From NCBI GenBank assembly GCA_007127935.1, contig SKYL01000303.1, forward strand, positions 1 to 21,220: a stretch of DNA of 21,220 bases, written 5' to 3'. The translations under genes were made by a program, and so were the position numbers. The first letter of the stretch is position 1. Every line of letters begins with the position of its first letter. The notes under the pieces were generated by a model that made no database searches, was not told where the DNA came from, and saw only the letters and a program-made list of their open reading frames with translations. This DNA is from Halorhodospira sp. (GTDB lineage Bacteria; Pseudomonadota; Gammaproteobacteria; Nitrococcales; Halorhodospiraceae). This document shows, one piece after another, positions 1-7,581 of this stretch.

Positions 1-680
1 ACCTTGCGCCCGCGGGTATCCATGATCCCGCGGTGCTCCAGGTACTTCATGAAGCGGGCCTGCTGGATCGCCTGGATCGGCCCCAACCCCATGGAGACGG
101 TGGGGAACTGCCAGAAATCTGGCATCAGCCAGGGATGGGGATAAGAGGTGATCCCCTTCCCGTCCACGTCCTGCCGGAACCCTTTCAGCTTCTCCTCGCT
201 GAACCGCCCCTCCAGGAAGGCGCGGGCGTAGATCCCCGGCGCCGAGTGGCCCTGGATGAAGACCATGTCGCCGCCGTGATTGTCGGTGGGGGCGCGCCAG
301 AAGTGATTGAAGCCCACCTCGTAGAGGGTGCAGGCCGAGGCGTAGCTGGCGATGTGACCGCCGATGCCGTCGTTGCGCTGATTGGCGTTGACAACCATGG
401 CCAGGGCGTTCCAGCGCACCAGCGCCCGGATGCGCCACTCCAGGTGGTGGTCCACGTGCTCCGGCCGCGCCTCCAGGTGGCGGGGGATGGTGTTGATGTA
501 GGCGGTGGTGGCCCGGAACGGCAGGTGGCCGAAGCGCCGCCGGCCCCGCTCCACCAGGGTCTCCAGCAGTTGCTGGGCGCGCTCCGGACCCTCGCTCTCG
601 ATGACCGCTTCCAGGGCCTCGAGCCACTCCTGGGTCTCTTCCGGATCGGGATCGTTGGAAAGGGGTTCTATAGCTGCCAT
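1..680 (-). CDS. aceE: Pyruvate dehydrogenase E1 component, homodimeric type (5' part only, runs off left edge)
   Basis: About 226 N-terminal residues are visible; the gene continues beyond base 1. The protein decarboxylates pyruvate with thiamine diphosphate and passes acetyl groups to the E2 lipoyl domain, feeding acetyl-CoA to the TCA cycle and lipid synthesis. The visible part follows the AceE N-terminus closely: an early DPEETQEWLEALEAVIESEG helix, then YINTIP, RWNALAMVVNAN, GGHIASYASA, NHFWRA, GGDMVFIQGHSAPGIYARAF, SSYPHPWLMP-like and FWQFPTVSMGLGPI segments. These belong to the single-chain alpha2 E1 family, not the alpha2beta2 type. The ATG at 680 is preceded by GAGG seven bases upstream. 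The thiamine-binding and catalytic parts lie outside the window. It sits 193 bp behind the DUF502 gene, so it may have its own promoter. aceF would be expected further left. Confidence 0.93.
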   Translation of the reverse strand, partial: MAAIEPLSNDPDPEETQEWLEALEAVIESEGPERAQQLLETLVERGRRRFGHLPFRATTAYINTIPRHLEARPEHVDHHLEWRIRALVRWNALAMVVNANQRNDGIGGHIASYASACTLYEVGFNHFWRAPTDNHGGDMVFIQGHSAPGIYARAFLEGRFSEEKLKGFRQDVDGKGITSYPHPWLMPDFWQFPTVSMGLGPIQAIQQARFMKYLEHRGIMDTRGRK

Positions 681-873
681 GGCTTTACCTCGTGGGTAGT
701 GACCACCTGCATGGGCACCGGTCCGGGTGGACCGTGATCACGCCGACCCGCTGCGATGCCTTTTGGGCAAACAGCCGGTGTCCCGGCGGTCGTCATTGTT
801 GTTGGTTATTTGAAGCAACTCACCGTTGGCACGAAGGATAGCGCGTTTATCCGCCCTGGAGCCACCGGAGCCG
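681..873. other. Intergenic gap between the DUF502 gene and aceE
   Basis: This 193 bp stretch upstream of aceE holds no ORF I would call. It must contain the aceE SD (GAGG) and probably an aceE promoter, but I could not pick a convincing -35/-10 pair. There is a short direct repeat of GGAGCC near 859-873 and no terminator with a T-tract. Confidence 0.5.
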
Positions 874-1488
874 TCACGCCTCGGAATGGGTTCCCTCGGA
901 ATGGGTTCGCCCGGCCGACATGCCGGCGGTGACGGCGAACCGCATGGCGTCCTCCACCCCCATCTCCACCGGCGTCACCGCCGACCGGGGAACCAGCAGG
1001 GTGTAACCACCCACCTGATAGCTCATGGGCGTGTAGACGGCCACCGTATCGGCACCGCCGAGCCCCGCCGGCAGGCCCTTCCAGTCACGGCGGGTAACGA
1101 CCCCCAGCAGGCGGTAATCGGTGCCCGGCACCTGGACGGTAACAACTTGGTCGCCGGTGGCCTCGGCCTTGGAGACAAAGGTGAGCAGGTCCTGCACCGC
1201 GCCGTAGATGGTCTTCACCACCGGCACGCGCAGCAACAACCGCTCGGTGCCGGTCCACAGACGCTGCAGCAGGTAGACGTTGAGCAGCACACCGACGCCG
1301 AAGATGGTGCCGACGCCCATCAGTAAACCGAGGCCGGTGACGTACCACCCTTCCGGGAGCACCACCCGCGCCAGACCGCCCAACACCGCTTCGGCGGTGG
1401 CGCCGAGCCAGTAGAGGAGATAGAGGGTCACCACCGCCGGCAGGACCGCCAGCAGCCCCTTGAGGAAGATCCCGCCGATGCGTTTCAT
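874..1488 (-). CDS. DUF502 family inner-membrane protein
   Basis: A 204-residue protein matching the DUF502 family of small bacterial membrane proteins, whose biochemical role is not established. It has two hydrophobic segments near residues 8-30 and 48-72. A soluble beta-rich domain follows with the family's conserved features: RVPVVKTIYGAVQDL (about residues 87-101), PGTDYRLLGVVT, VAVYTPMSYQVGGY and VPRSAVTPVEMGVEDAMRF. I chose the ATG at 1488 over a longer frame beginning at 1539 because GGAGGGG sits six bases upstream of it and the protein then begins MKRIGG, as is typical. The SD is buried in a predicted hairpin (1495-1527). The last codons hold a tandem 15-bp repeat that duplicates THSE. 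It is codirectional with the aldolase, 85 bp downstream of it. Confidence 0.85.
   Translation of the reverse strand: MKRIGGIFLKGLLAVLPAVVTLYLLYWLGATAEAVLGGLARVVLPEGWYVTGLGLLMGVGTIFGVGVLLNVYLLQRLWTGTERLLLRVPVVKTIYGAVQDLLTFVSKAEATGDQVVTVQVPGTDYRLLGVVTRRDWKGLPAGLGGADTVAVYTPMSYQVGGYTLLVPRSAVTPVEMGVEDAMRFAVTAGMSAGRTHSEGTHSEA
880..909. repeat. Two tandem 15-bp units in the 3' end of the DUF502 gene
   Basis: Bases 880-894 and 895-909 share CTCGGAATGGGTTC, differing only at the last base of the 15-bp unit. On the minus strand the repeat encodes consecutive THSEG and THSEA at the C-terminus, just before the stop. It adds five codons in frame and looks like a recent slippage duplication in a tail that is probably unstructured. 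Confidence 0.85.
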
Positions 1489-1494
1489 ATGCCG

Positions 1495-1527
1495 CCCCTC
1501 CGTACCGCCGAGGTACGACCGGAGGGG
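1495..1527 (-). promoter_or_regulatory. Hairpin that hides the SD of the DUF502 gene
   Basis: Bases 1495-1500 (CCCCTC) pair with 1522-1527 (GAGGGG), and 1501-1506 (CGTACC) pair with 1512-1517 (GGTACG). The loop is 5 bases and there is a 4-base bulge at 1518-1521. In the minus-strand RNA the 3' arm contains GGAGGGG, the SD of the gene starting at 1488, so the folded leader would block ribosome binding. No T-tract follows, so it does not look like a plain intrinsic terminator. Whether it acts as an RNA switch, an attenuator or an RNA-stability element is inference. Confidence 0.5.
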
Positions 1528-1573
1528 ATGGTGCCCCACCGGCCGGTGCTCGGGACGGCAGTATAGACGACCG

Positions 1574-2638
1574 TCAGCTGACCTTCGGATCCAACTCGCC
1601 GGCGATGTACCGATCCGCCATCCGCTCCATGCCGATGGGCTTGATCTTCGACGCCATGCCCGCCGACCCGAAGGCCTCGAAGCGAGCCTTGCAGATCTCT
1701 TTCATGGCGTCGGTGGACGCCTTGAGGAACTTGCGCGGATCGAAGTTGGAGGGGTTCTCGGCCAGGTGGCGGCGAATCGCCCCGGTGGAGGCCAAGCGCA
1801 GATCGGTGTCGATGTTGACCTTACGGACGCCGTTGCGAATCCCTTCCAGGATCTCCTCCACCGGCACGCCGTAGGTCTCCGGGAGATCACCGCCAAACTC
1901 CCGGATCACCGCCAGCCATTCCTGGGGCACCGACGAGGAGCCGTGCATCACCAGGTGGGTGTCCGGCAGCCGCTTGTGGATCTCCTTGATCCGGCTGATG
2001 GCAAGGATGTCGCCGGTGGGCGGGCGGGTGAACTTGTAGGCGCCGTGGCTGGTGCCGCAGGCGATGGCCAGGGCGTCCACGCCGGTATCACGGACGAAGC
2101 GGGCCGCCTCCTCGGGATCGGTGAGGAGTTGGTCCTTGGTCATCTTGCCGGCGGCGCCGACTCCGTCCTCTTCGCCGGCCTCGCCGGTCTCCAGGGAGCC
2201 CAGCACGCCCAACTCGCCCTCCACCGAGACGCCGCCGGCGTGGGCCATATCCACCGTGCGCCGGGTGACGTCGGCATTGTAGTCATAGTCGGCGGGCGTC
2301 TTGCCGTCTTCCTTCAGCGAGCCGTCCATCATCACCGACGAGAAGCCGGACTGGATGGCCCGCAGGCACGCCGCCGGGGCGTTGCCGTGGTCGAGGTGGA
2401 CGCAGAGCGGGATGTCCGGATACTGCTCCATGGCCGCCTCCATCAGATGGCGGTAGAACGGGACACCGGCATATTTCCGCGCACCGGCGGAGGCCTGGAC
2501 GATGGCCGGACTGTCGCACTCCTGGGCCGCCTCCATGATGGCGTGGAGTTGCTCCATGTTGTTGGCGTTGAACGCCGGCATGCCGTAGCCGTGCTCGGCG
2601 GCGTGATCAAGCAGTTGACGCAGGGTAATCATTGCCAT
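1574..2638 (-). CDS. cbbA: Class II fructose-bisphosphate aldolase, Calvin-cycle subtype
   Basis: A 354-residue zinc aldolase that joins dihydroxyacetone phosphate with glyceraldehyde 3-phosphate, or with erythrose 4-phosphate to give sedoheptulose 1,7-bisphosphate, in the regenerative half of the CBB cycle; it also serves gluconeogenesis. Motifs in order: MITLRQLLDHAAEHGYGMPA at the N-terminus; VHLDHGNAP with zinc and catalytic residues; SVMMDGS; VEGELGVLGSLETGE; ACGTSHGAYKF; LVMHGSSSVP; and VRKVNIDTDLRLA, the phosphate/zinc region. The length and the GTSHGAYKF segment fit the Calvin-cycle subtype better than the E. coli FbaA type. The ATG at 2638 has GGAGGAG a few bases upstream; a longer frame to 2686 lacks this support. 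A weak promoter-like pair lies upstream (TTGACG at 2681-2686 and TCGATT at 2659-2664, 16 bp apart, minus strand). It is 94 bp behind pyk. The common name in such operons is fba or cbbA. Confidence 0.95.
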   Translation of the reverse strand: MAMITLRQLLDHAAEHGYGMPAFNANNMEQLHAIMEAAQECDSPAIVQASAGARKYAGVPFYRHLMEAAMEQYPDIPLCVHLDHGNAPAACLRAIQSGFSSVMMDGSLKEDGKTPADYDYNADVTRRTVDMAHAGGVSVEGELGVLGSLETGEAGEEDGVGAAGKMTKDQLLTDPEEAARFVRDTGVDALAIACGTSHGAYKFTRPPTGDILAISRIKEIHKRLPDTHLVMHGSSSVPQEWLAVIREFGGDLPETYGVPVEEILEGIRNGVRKVNIDTDLRLASTGAIRRHLAENPSNFDPRKFLKASTDAMKEICKARFEAFGSAGMASKIKPIGMERMADRYIAGELDPKVS

Positions 2639-2732
2639 CTCGGGTTCTCCTCCCCAGGAATCGACTTCTGAAACGGAAGGCGTCAAGCAGACAGGGATGG
2701 GTCAGCAACCCACCCGCCCGCCTTCGCCGGAA

Positions 2733-4190
2733 TCAATTGCTGTACATTGCCAGGGCATCTTCCACGGTGACGATCTTCATCGTGTTGGTGCCCCCGGCCT
2801 CGCCCATGCGCTCCCCGTGAGTGACCAGGACATGGTCCCCCGGCGCCACCAGGCCCCTGGTCTGCAACTGGCGCAGCAGCGCCTGTTTGACCGCCAGCAG
2901 ATCGCTGCCGCCCTCGGGATCGAACTCCAGCGGATAAACCCCGCGGAAGAGGGTCACCCGGCCACGCGCCACCACGCGGGGCGTCACCACGTAGATCGGC
3001 AACCCCGAACTGATGCGGGACATCCACAGGGCGGTGGCCCCGGACTCGGTCATGGCGATGATCGCCTTAACATCGTAGTGATTGGCGGCGTACATCGCCG
3101 CCATGGCGATGGTCTCATCCACCCGGCCAAAGGTCTCGTTCATGCGATGGCGGGAGACGGTGACGCGGGGGCTCTTTTCGGCCTCCCGGCAGACCCGGTC
3201 CATGGCCGCCACCGCCTGTGCCGGGTAGCGGCCGGCCGCCGTTTCGGCGGAGAGCATCACCGCATCGGTACCGTCGAGCACCGCGTTGGCGACGTCGAAG
3301 ACCTCCGCCCGGGTCGGGATCGGGTTGGCGATCATCGACTCCATCATCTGGGTCGCGGTGATCACCAGCCGGTTGTGGGCGCGGGCCACCTCGATCAACT
3401 CCTTCTGCACCCGGGGCAACGCGGCGTCGCCGATCTCGACCCCCAGATCACCACGGGCAACCATGATAGCGTCGGAGGCATCGATAATCTCCTCCGCCGC
3501 CTCCAGCGCCTCGGCCCGCTCGATCTTGGCGATGACCCGCGCCTGGGCCCCCGCCTCCCGCAGCAAGCGGCGCGTCTCATGAACATCGGCGGCGTCCCGG
3601 GGAAAGGAGAGGGCCACATAATCGGGGGCGATCTCGCCCACGGCGGTGATGTCGGCGCGGTCCTTCTCGGTGAGCGCCGGAGCGGACAACCCGCCGCCCC
3701 GCCGGTTGATCCCCTTGCGGTCGGAGAGCCGCCCGCCGGTGACCACGGTGGTGCGCACCGCGCTTCCCTCAACGGTGTCGACCCGGAGCACCACGCGGCC
3801 GTCGTCCAACAGCAGGTCGTCGCCCGGCCCCACGTCGCGGGGCAGGTCCCGGTAGGCGACACTGACACCGTGGTGGTCCCCGCCATCCACGGGCCACGCC
3901 GGATCGAGGACGAACGGCTCGCCCTCTTCCAGGTCGACCCATCCCTCGGTAAAGCGCTCGAGACGAATCTTCGGACCTTGCAGATCGACGATCACCCCGA
4001 CCCGGGTACCCTGAGCTTGCGCCCAGACCCGGACCCGCTCCACCCGCTCGCGATGATCGGCGGGGGCGCCGTGGGAGAGGTTGATGCGGACCACGTCGAC
4101 GCCCGCTTCCAGGACGCGCTCCAGCACGCCGGGCCGGTCGGTGGCTGGCCCGAGGGTGGCAACAATTTTGGTCCGTCTGGGCATCACCAT
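2733..4190 (-). CDS. pyk: Pyruvate kinase
   Basis: A 485-residue protein that converts phosphoenolpyruvate and ADP to pyruvate and ATP. It begins RRTKIVATLGPATD and carries RINLSHG (residues 35-41), DLQGPKIR (69-76), a B-domain insert, the catalytic-lysine segment IAKIERAEAL, the metal-binding ARGDLGVEIG, and the signature ATQMMESMI followed by PTRAEVFDVANAVLDGTDA and MLSAETAAGRYP. The C-terminal allosteric-type domain is complete, ending GGTNTMKIVTVEDALAMYSN. The ATG at 4190 overlaps the pgk stop by one base (TGATG), so translation is probably coupled to pgk; an ATG two codons later at 4184 is also possible. Upstream SD pairing is weak, which fits coupling. Its place beside pgk and aldolase is usual in gammaproteobacterial autotrophs and gives carbon from 3-phosphoglycerate a route to pyruvate. 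Confidence 0.96.
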   Translation of the reverse strand: MVMPRRTKIVATLGPATDRPGVLERVLEAGVDVVRINLSHGAPADHRERVERVRVWAQAQGTRVGVIVDLQGPKIRLERFTEGWVDLEEGEPFVLDPAWPVDGGDHHGVSVAYRDLPRDVGPGDDLLLDDGRVVLRVDTVEGSAVRTTVVTGGRLSDRKGINRRGGGLSAPALTEKDRADITAVGEIAPDYVALSFPRDAADVHETRRLLREAGAQARVIAKIERAEALEAAEEIIDASDAIMVARGDLGVEIGDAALPRVQKELIEVARAHNRLVITATQMMESMIANPIPTRAEVFDVANAVLDGTDAVMLSAETAAGRYPAQAVAAMDRVCREAEKSPRVTVSRHRMNETFGRVDETIAMAAMYAANHYDVKAIIAMTESGATALWMSRISSGLPIYVVTPRVVARGRVTLFRGVYPLEFDPEGGSDLLAVKQALLRQLQTRGLVAPGDHVLVTHGERMGEAGGTNTMKIVTVEDALAMYSN

Positions 4191-5377
4191 CAACGGCTCT
4201 GTTCCGCCGCCCGCTCCTCCAGCACCTTCACCGCCGGCAGCGTCTTGCCCTCCAGGAACTCGAGGAAGGCGCCGCCGCCGGTGGAGATATAGGAGATCCG
4301 GCCAGCCACGCCGAACTGCTCCACCGCCGCCAGGGTATCGCCGCCGCCGGCGATGGAGAAGCCGTTGCTGTCGGCCACCGCCTCGGCGAGGGCGCGGGTG
4401 CCGCCGGCGAAGGCGGGGATCTCGAAGACGCCCACCGGGCCGTTCCAGACAATGGTGCCGGCGGCGGCCAGCAACTCACGGAGGCGGGCCGAGGTCTTCG
4501 GACCGACATCGAGGATCATCTCGTCGTCGGCCACCTGATCCACCGGCTTGGTGGTGGCGGCGGCGTTCTCGGAGAACTCGGTGGCCACCACCACATCCTC
4601 GGGGATCGGGATCTCGGCGCCCTGGGCCTGGGCCTCCTGGATCAGGCGGCGGGCCTCGTCCAGGAAGTCGGCCTCATGGAGGGACTTGCCCACCGGATGG
4701 CCGGCGGCGCGGACGAACGTGTTGGCGATGCCGCCGCCGACGATCAACTGATCGACCTTGTGGCTCAACGCCTCCAGCACCTCGACCTTGTTGGAGACCT
4801 TGGAGCCGCCGACGATGGCGACCATGGGCCGCTTCGGGTTGTCCAACGCCTTGCCCAGCGCTTCCAACTCGGCGGTCAGGAGCGGTCCGGCGCACGCCGT
4901 CGGGGCAAAGCGGGCCACCCCGTGGGTGGACGCCTGGGCGCGGTGTGCAGTGCCGAAGGCGTCCATGACGAAGACGTCGCACAGGGCCGCCATCCGCTTG
5001 GACAGCGCCTCATCGTCGCTCTTCTCGCCGGCATTGAAGCGCACGTTCTCGCACAGCACCACTTGGCCCTGTTGCACGTCGACGCCGTCGAGCCAGTCGC
5101 GCACCACCGGCACCTCGCGGCCCAGCAGTTCACCAAGGCGCGCGGCCACCGGTGCCATGGAGGCGTCGGCATCGAAGGCGCCCTCCTTCGGGCGGCCAAG
5201 GTGGGACATCACCATGACCCGCGCGCCAGCCTCCAGCGCGTGGCGGATCGTCGGCAGCGATGCCCGGATCCGGGTGTCGTCGCCGACGACGCCGTTCTTC
5301 ACCGGGACATTCAAATCCTGGCGGATCAGCACCCGCTTACCGGCCAGGTCGAGGTCGGTCATTCGCAAGACTTTCAA
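4190..5377 (-). CDS. pgk: Phosphoglycerate kinase
   Basis: About 395 residues. It phosphorylates 3-phosphoglycerate, the RuBisCO product, to 1,3-bisphosphoglycerate with ATP. The sequence shows KRVLIRQDLNVPV near the N-terminus, MVMSHLGRPKEG, CENVRFN, FVMDAFGTAHRA, GGSKVSNKVEVLEAL, LIVGGGIANTF, the hinge segment TIVWNGPVGVFE, and the nucleotide-binding AGGGDTLAAVEQF near the C-terminus. The start is uncertain. A TTG at 5377 has GGAGG eight bases upstream, the best spacing. A GTG at 5383 lies only two bases from that SD. An ATG at 5362 (MTDLDLAGKR) matches the family N-terminus but has no close SD. It lies 69 bp behind tkt with no gap gene between, and overlaps pyk. Confidence 0.95.
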   Translation of the reverse strand: MKVLRMTDLDLAGKRVLIRQDLNVPVKNGVVGDDTRIRASLPTIRHALEAGARVMVMSHLGRPKEGAFDADASMAPVAARLGELLGREVPVVRDWLDGVDVQQGQVVLCENVRFNAGEKSDDEALSKRMAALCDVFVMDAFGTAHRAQASTHGVARFAPTACAGPLLTAELEALGKALDNPKRPMVAIVGGSKVSNKVEVLEALSHKVDQLIVGGGIANTFVRAAGHPVGKSLHEADFLDEARRLIQEAQAQGAEIPIPEDVVVATEFSENAAATTKPVDQVADDEMILDVGPKTSARLRELLAAAGTIVWNGPVGVFEIPAFAGGTRALAEAVADSNGFSIAGGGDTLAAVEQFGVAGRISYISTGGGAFLEFLEGKTLPAVKVLEERAAEQSR

Positions 5378-5446
5378 GATCACTCCCTCCGGGGTTCCGT
5401 TGATGAGGTATCGATCGTTACCGGGGCTCCAGACCGAGGCGGCGCC

Positions 5447-7450
5447 TCAGCCCGCCACCCGCTCGACGGCGTCGCCCACGGCTTTGGCGGTGAGCCCGAA
5501 GTGCTCGTAGAGTTCCGGCGCCGGCGCCGACTCGCCAAAGGTATCGATCCCCAACACTTCGCCCCGCTCGCCGACCCAGCCGCGCCACAGACCGGTGGCG
5601 GCGGCCTCCACCACCACCCGCGGCACACCCGGCGGGAGCACGGAGTCGCGGTAGGACGCATCCTGCGCGGTGAAGGTCTCGGCACACGGCATGGAGACCA
5701 CCCGCACGCGGCGCCGCGACGCCTTGGCCGCTTCCATCGCCAACTCCACCTCGGAACCGGTGGCGATCACCACGACTTCCGGCTCACCGGCGCACTCATG
5801 GAGGACGTAGCCGCCGCGGATGATCATCTCCCGCTGGCCGGCGTCCCGCTCCAGGCACGGCAGGTTCTGCCGCGACAGCGCCAACACCACCGGGCCGTCG
5901 GCCCGCTCGATCCCGCGCTGCCACGCCACCAGCGTCTCCAGGGCGTCGGCGGGGCGCCACACCTCCAGGTTCGGGATCAGGCGCAAGCTCGCCACGTGCT
6001 CCACCGGCTGGTGGGTCGGGCCGTCCTCGCCCAGACCGATGGAGTCGTGGGTGTAGACCATGACTTGGCGGATGCGCATCAGCGCCGCCATGCGGATGGC
6101 ATTCCGCGCGTAGTCGGAGAAGACCAGGAAGGTGCCGGTGTACGGGATGAAGCCGCCGTGCAGCGAAGCGCCGTTGGCGATGGCGGTCATGCCGAACTCA
6201 CGCACCCCGTAGTGGATGTAGTTGCCGTCGTGATCCGCCGGGGCGCTGCCCACCGCGGTGCAGTCCTTCCACTTGGTGTTGTTGGAACCGCTGAGGTCGG
6301 CGGAGCCGCCCAGCAAATCGGGGAGGTACGGCCCGAAGTGGTCCAGCGCCTGCTCCGACGCCTTGCGCGTCGCCACCTTGTCGGTGCGCGCGCCGAAGGT
6401 CTCGCGGCCCTCGTTCACCAAACGGTTCCACGACTCGGGGAGCTTCCCGGACAGCCGCCGCTCGAACTCGTTGGCCAGTTCCGGGGCGGACTTGCGGTAC
6501 CCCTCCACCTCGCGCTCCCACGCCTCGCGCTGCTCGCGGCCACGCTTGCGGGCGTCCCAGGCGGCGTAGTGCGCCTCGGGGATCTCGAACGGGGCGTGCT
6601 TCCAACCGAGGAAATCACGAGTCGCCTGGATCTCCTCGTCGCCCAGCGGCGCGCCGTGGACACCGTGGGTGCCGCAGACATTGGGGGCGCCGTAGCCAAT
6701 GATCGTCTTGCAGTCGATCAGCGTCGGGCGGCTGGTGTCGGCCCGCGCTTCTTCGATGGCCTTCTTGATCGCCTCGGAGTCGTGGCCGTCGATCGGGCCG
6801 ATGACCTGCCAGCCGTACGACTCGAAGCGCTTGCGGACATCCTCGGTGTACCAGCCGTCGACCTTGCCGTCGATGGAGATGCCGTTGTCGTCGTAGAAGA
6901 CCACGAGCTTGCCCAGGCCCCAGGTGCCGGCCAGGGAACACGCCTCGTGGGAGACGCCCTCCATCAGGCAGCCGTCACCGGCGAAGACGTAGGTCCAGTG
7001 GTCGACCAGCTTGTGGCCGGGGCGGTTGAACTGCGCCCCCAGGGTGCGCTCCGCCAGCGCCATGCCGACGGCGTTGGCCAAGCCCTGGCCCAGCGGGCCG
7101 GTGGTGGTCTCCACGCCCGGCGTGTAGCCGTACTCGGGGTGACCCGGCGTCTTGGCGTGCATCTGGCGGAAGTTCTTGATGTCTTCCATCGAGAGATCGT
7201 AGCCGGTGAGGTGCAGCAGCGCGTAGATCAGCATCGAACCGTGGCCGTTCGACAGGATGAAGCGGTCGCGGTCGGGCCAATCGGGGTTGGCCGGGTCGTG
7301 GCGCAGGTAGTCCCGCCACAGCACCTCGGCGATCTCGGCCATGCCCATGGGGGCGCCGGGATGCCCGGAGTTCGCACGCTGCACCGCATCCATCGCCAAC
7401 GCTCGAATACCGTTCGCCAGTTCCTGACGACTCACATTGTTGGATGCCAT
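5447..7450 (-). CDS. tkt: Transketolase
   Basis: A 667-residue thiamine diphosphate enzyme that moves two-carbon units between sugar phosphates in the CBB and pentose phosphate pathways. Features in order: ANSGHPGAPMGMAEI (residues 27-41), SNGHGSMLIYALLHL, TTTGPLGQGLANAVGMA, the thiamine motif beginning GDG at 158-160 and ending DDNGISIDG, IGYGAPN, LLGGSADLSGSN, the YGVREFGM segment with the expected catalytic glutamate, THDSIGLGEDGPTHQPVEH, and a C-terminal domain with VIATGSEVELA. Length is normal for bacterial transketolase. The ATG at 7450 has GAGGA eight bases upstream. A candidate CbbR-type site lies at 7543-7566, and 131 bp separate it from cbbO, so it may start its own transcript as well as receive read-through. 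Confidence 0.97.
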   Translation of the reverse strand: MASNNVSRQELANGIRALAMDAVQRANSGHPGAPMGMAEIAEVLWRDYLRHDPANPDWPDRDRFILSNGHGSMLIYALLHLTGYDLSMEDIKNFRQMHAKTPGHPEYGYTPGVETTTGPLGQGLANAVGMALAERTLGAQFNRPGHKLVDHWTYVFAGDGCLMEGVSHEACSLAGTWGLGKLVVFYDDNGISIDGKVDGWYTEDVRKRFESYGWQVIGPIDGHDSEAIKKAIEEARADTSRPTLIDCKTIIGYGAPNVCGTHGVHGAPLGDEEIQATRDFLGWKHAPFEIPEAHYAAWDARKRGREQREAWEREVEGYRKSAPELANEFERRLSGKLPESWNRLVNEGRETFGARTDKVATRKASEQALDHFGPYLPDLLGGSADLSGSNNTKWKDCTAVGSAPADHDGNYIHYGVREFGMTAIANGASLHGGFIPYTGTFLVFSDYARNAIRMAALMRIRQVMVYTHDSIGLGEDGPTHQPVEHVASLRLIPNLEVWRPADALETLVAWQRGIERADGPVVLALSRQNLPCLERDAGQREMIIRGGYVLHECAGEPEVVVIATGSEVELAMEAAKASRRRVRVVSMPCAETFTAQDASYRDSVLPPGVPRVVVEAAATGLWRGWVGERGEVLGIDTFGESAPAPELYEHFGLTAKAVGDAVERVAG

Positions 7451-7542
7451 ACGCTCATTCCTCTCAATCGATCAATTCTGTGAATGAAGCCGCCGCGGGC
7501 AGCATGCGGTCATGTTGCCTAGAAGGCTACGGAAGGGAAACG

Positions 7543-7566
7543 ATAAGCAAAAACAAATCGTATTAA
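7543..7566 (-). promoter_or_regulatory. Candidate CbbR-type operator upstream of tkt
   Basis: On the plus strand ATAAG (7543-7547) and TATTAA (7561-7566) are separated by 13 bases. The same two blocks, separated by 12 bases, occur upstream of cbbL (12801-12823) in the same orientation relative to the gene. The stretch is AT-rich in GC-rich surroundings and lies about 95-115 bp from the tkt start. Another GATAAGT follows at 7573-7579. No convincing -35/-10 was found next to it. Binding by CbbR is inference. Confidence 0.4.
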
Positions 7567-7581
7567 TGGTGAGGATAAGTC

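Noticed and set aside
33..737. Long plus-strand frame over aceE
   Set aside because: It is the complement of a well-matched AceE reading frame, has no SD, and reads as proline/histidine/glycine-rich filler typical of antisense frames in GC-rich DNA.
4676..7483. 935-codon plus-strand frame across pgk and tkt
   Set aside because: Its length comes from high GC and the lack of stops opposite real genes. Transketolase and Pgk motifs on the other strand are complete.
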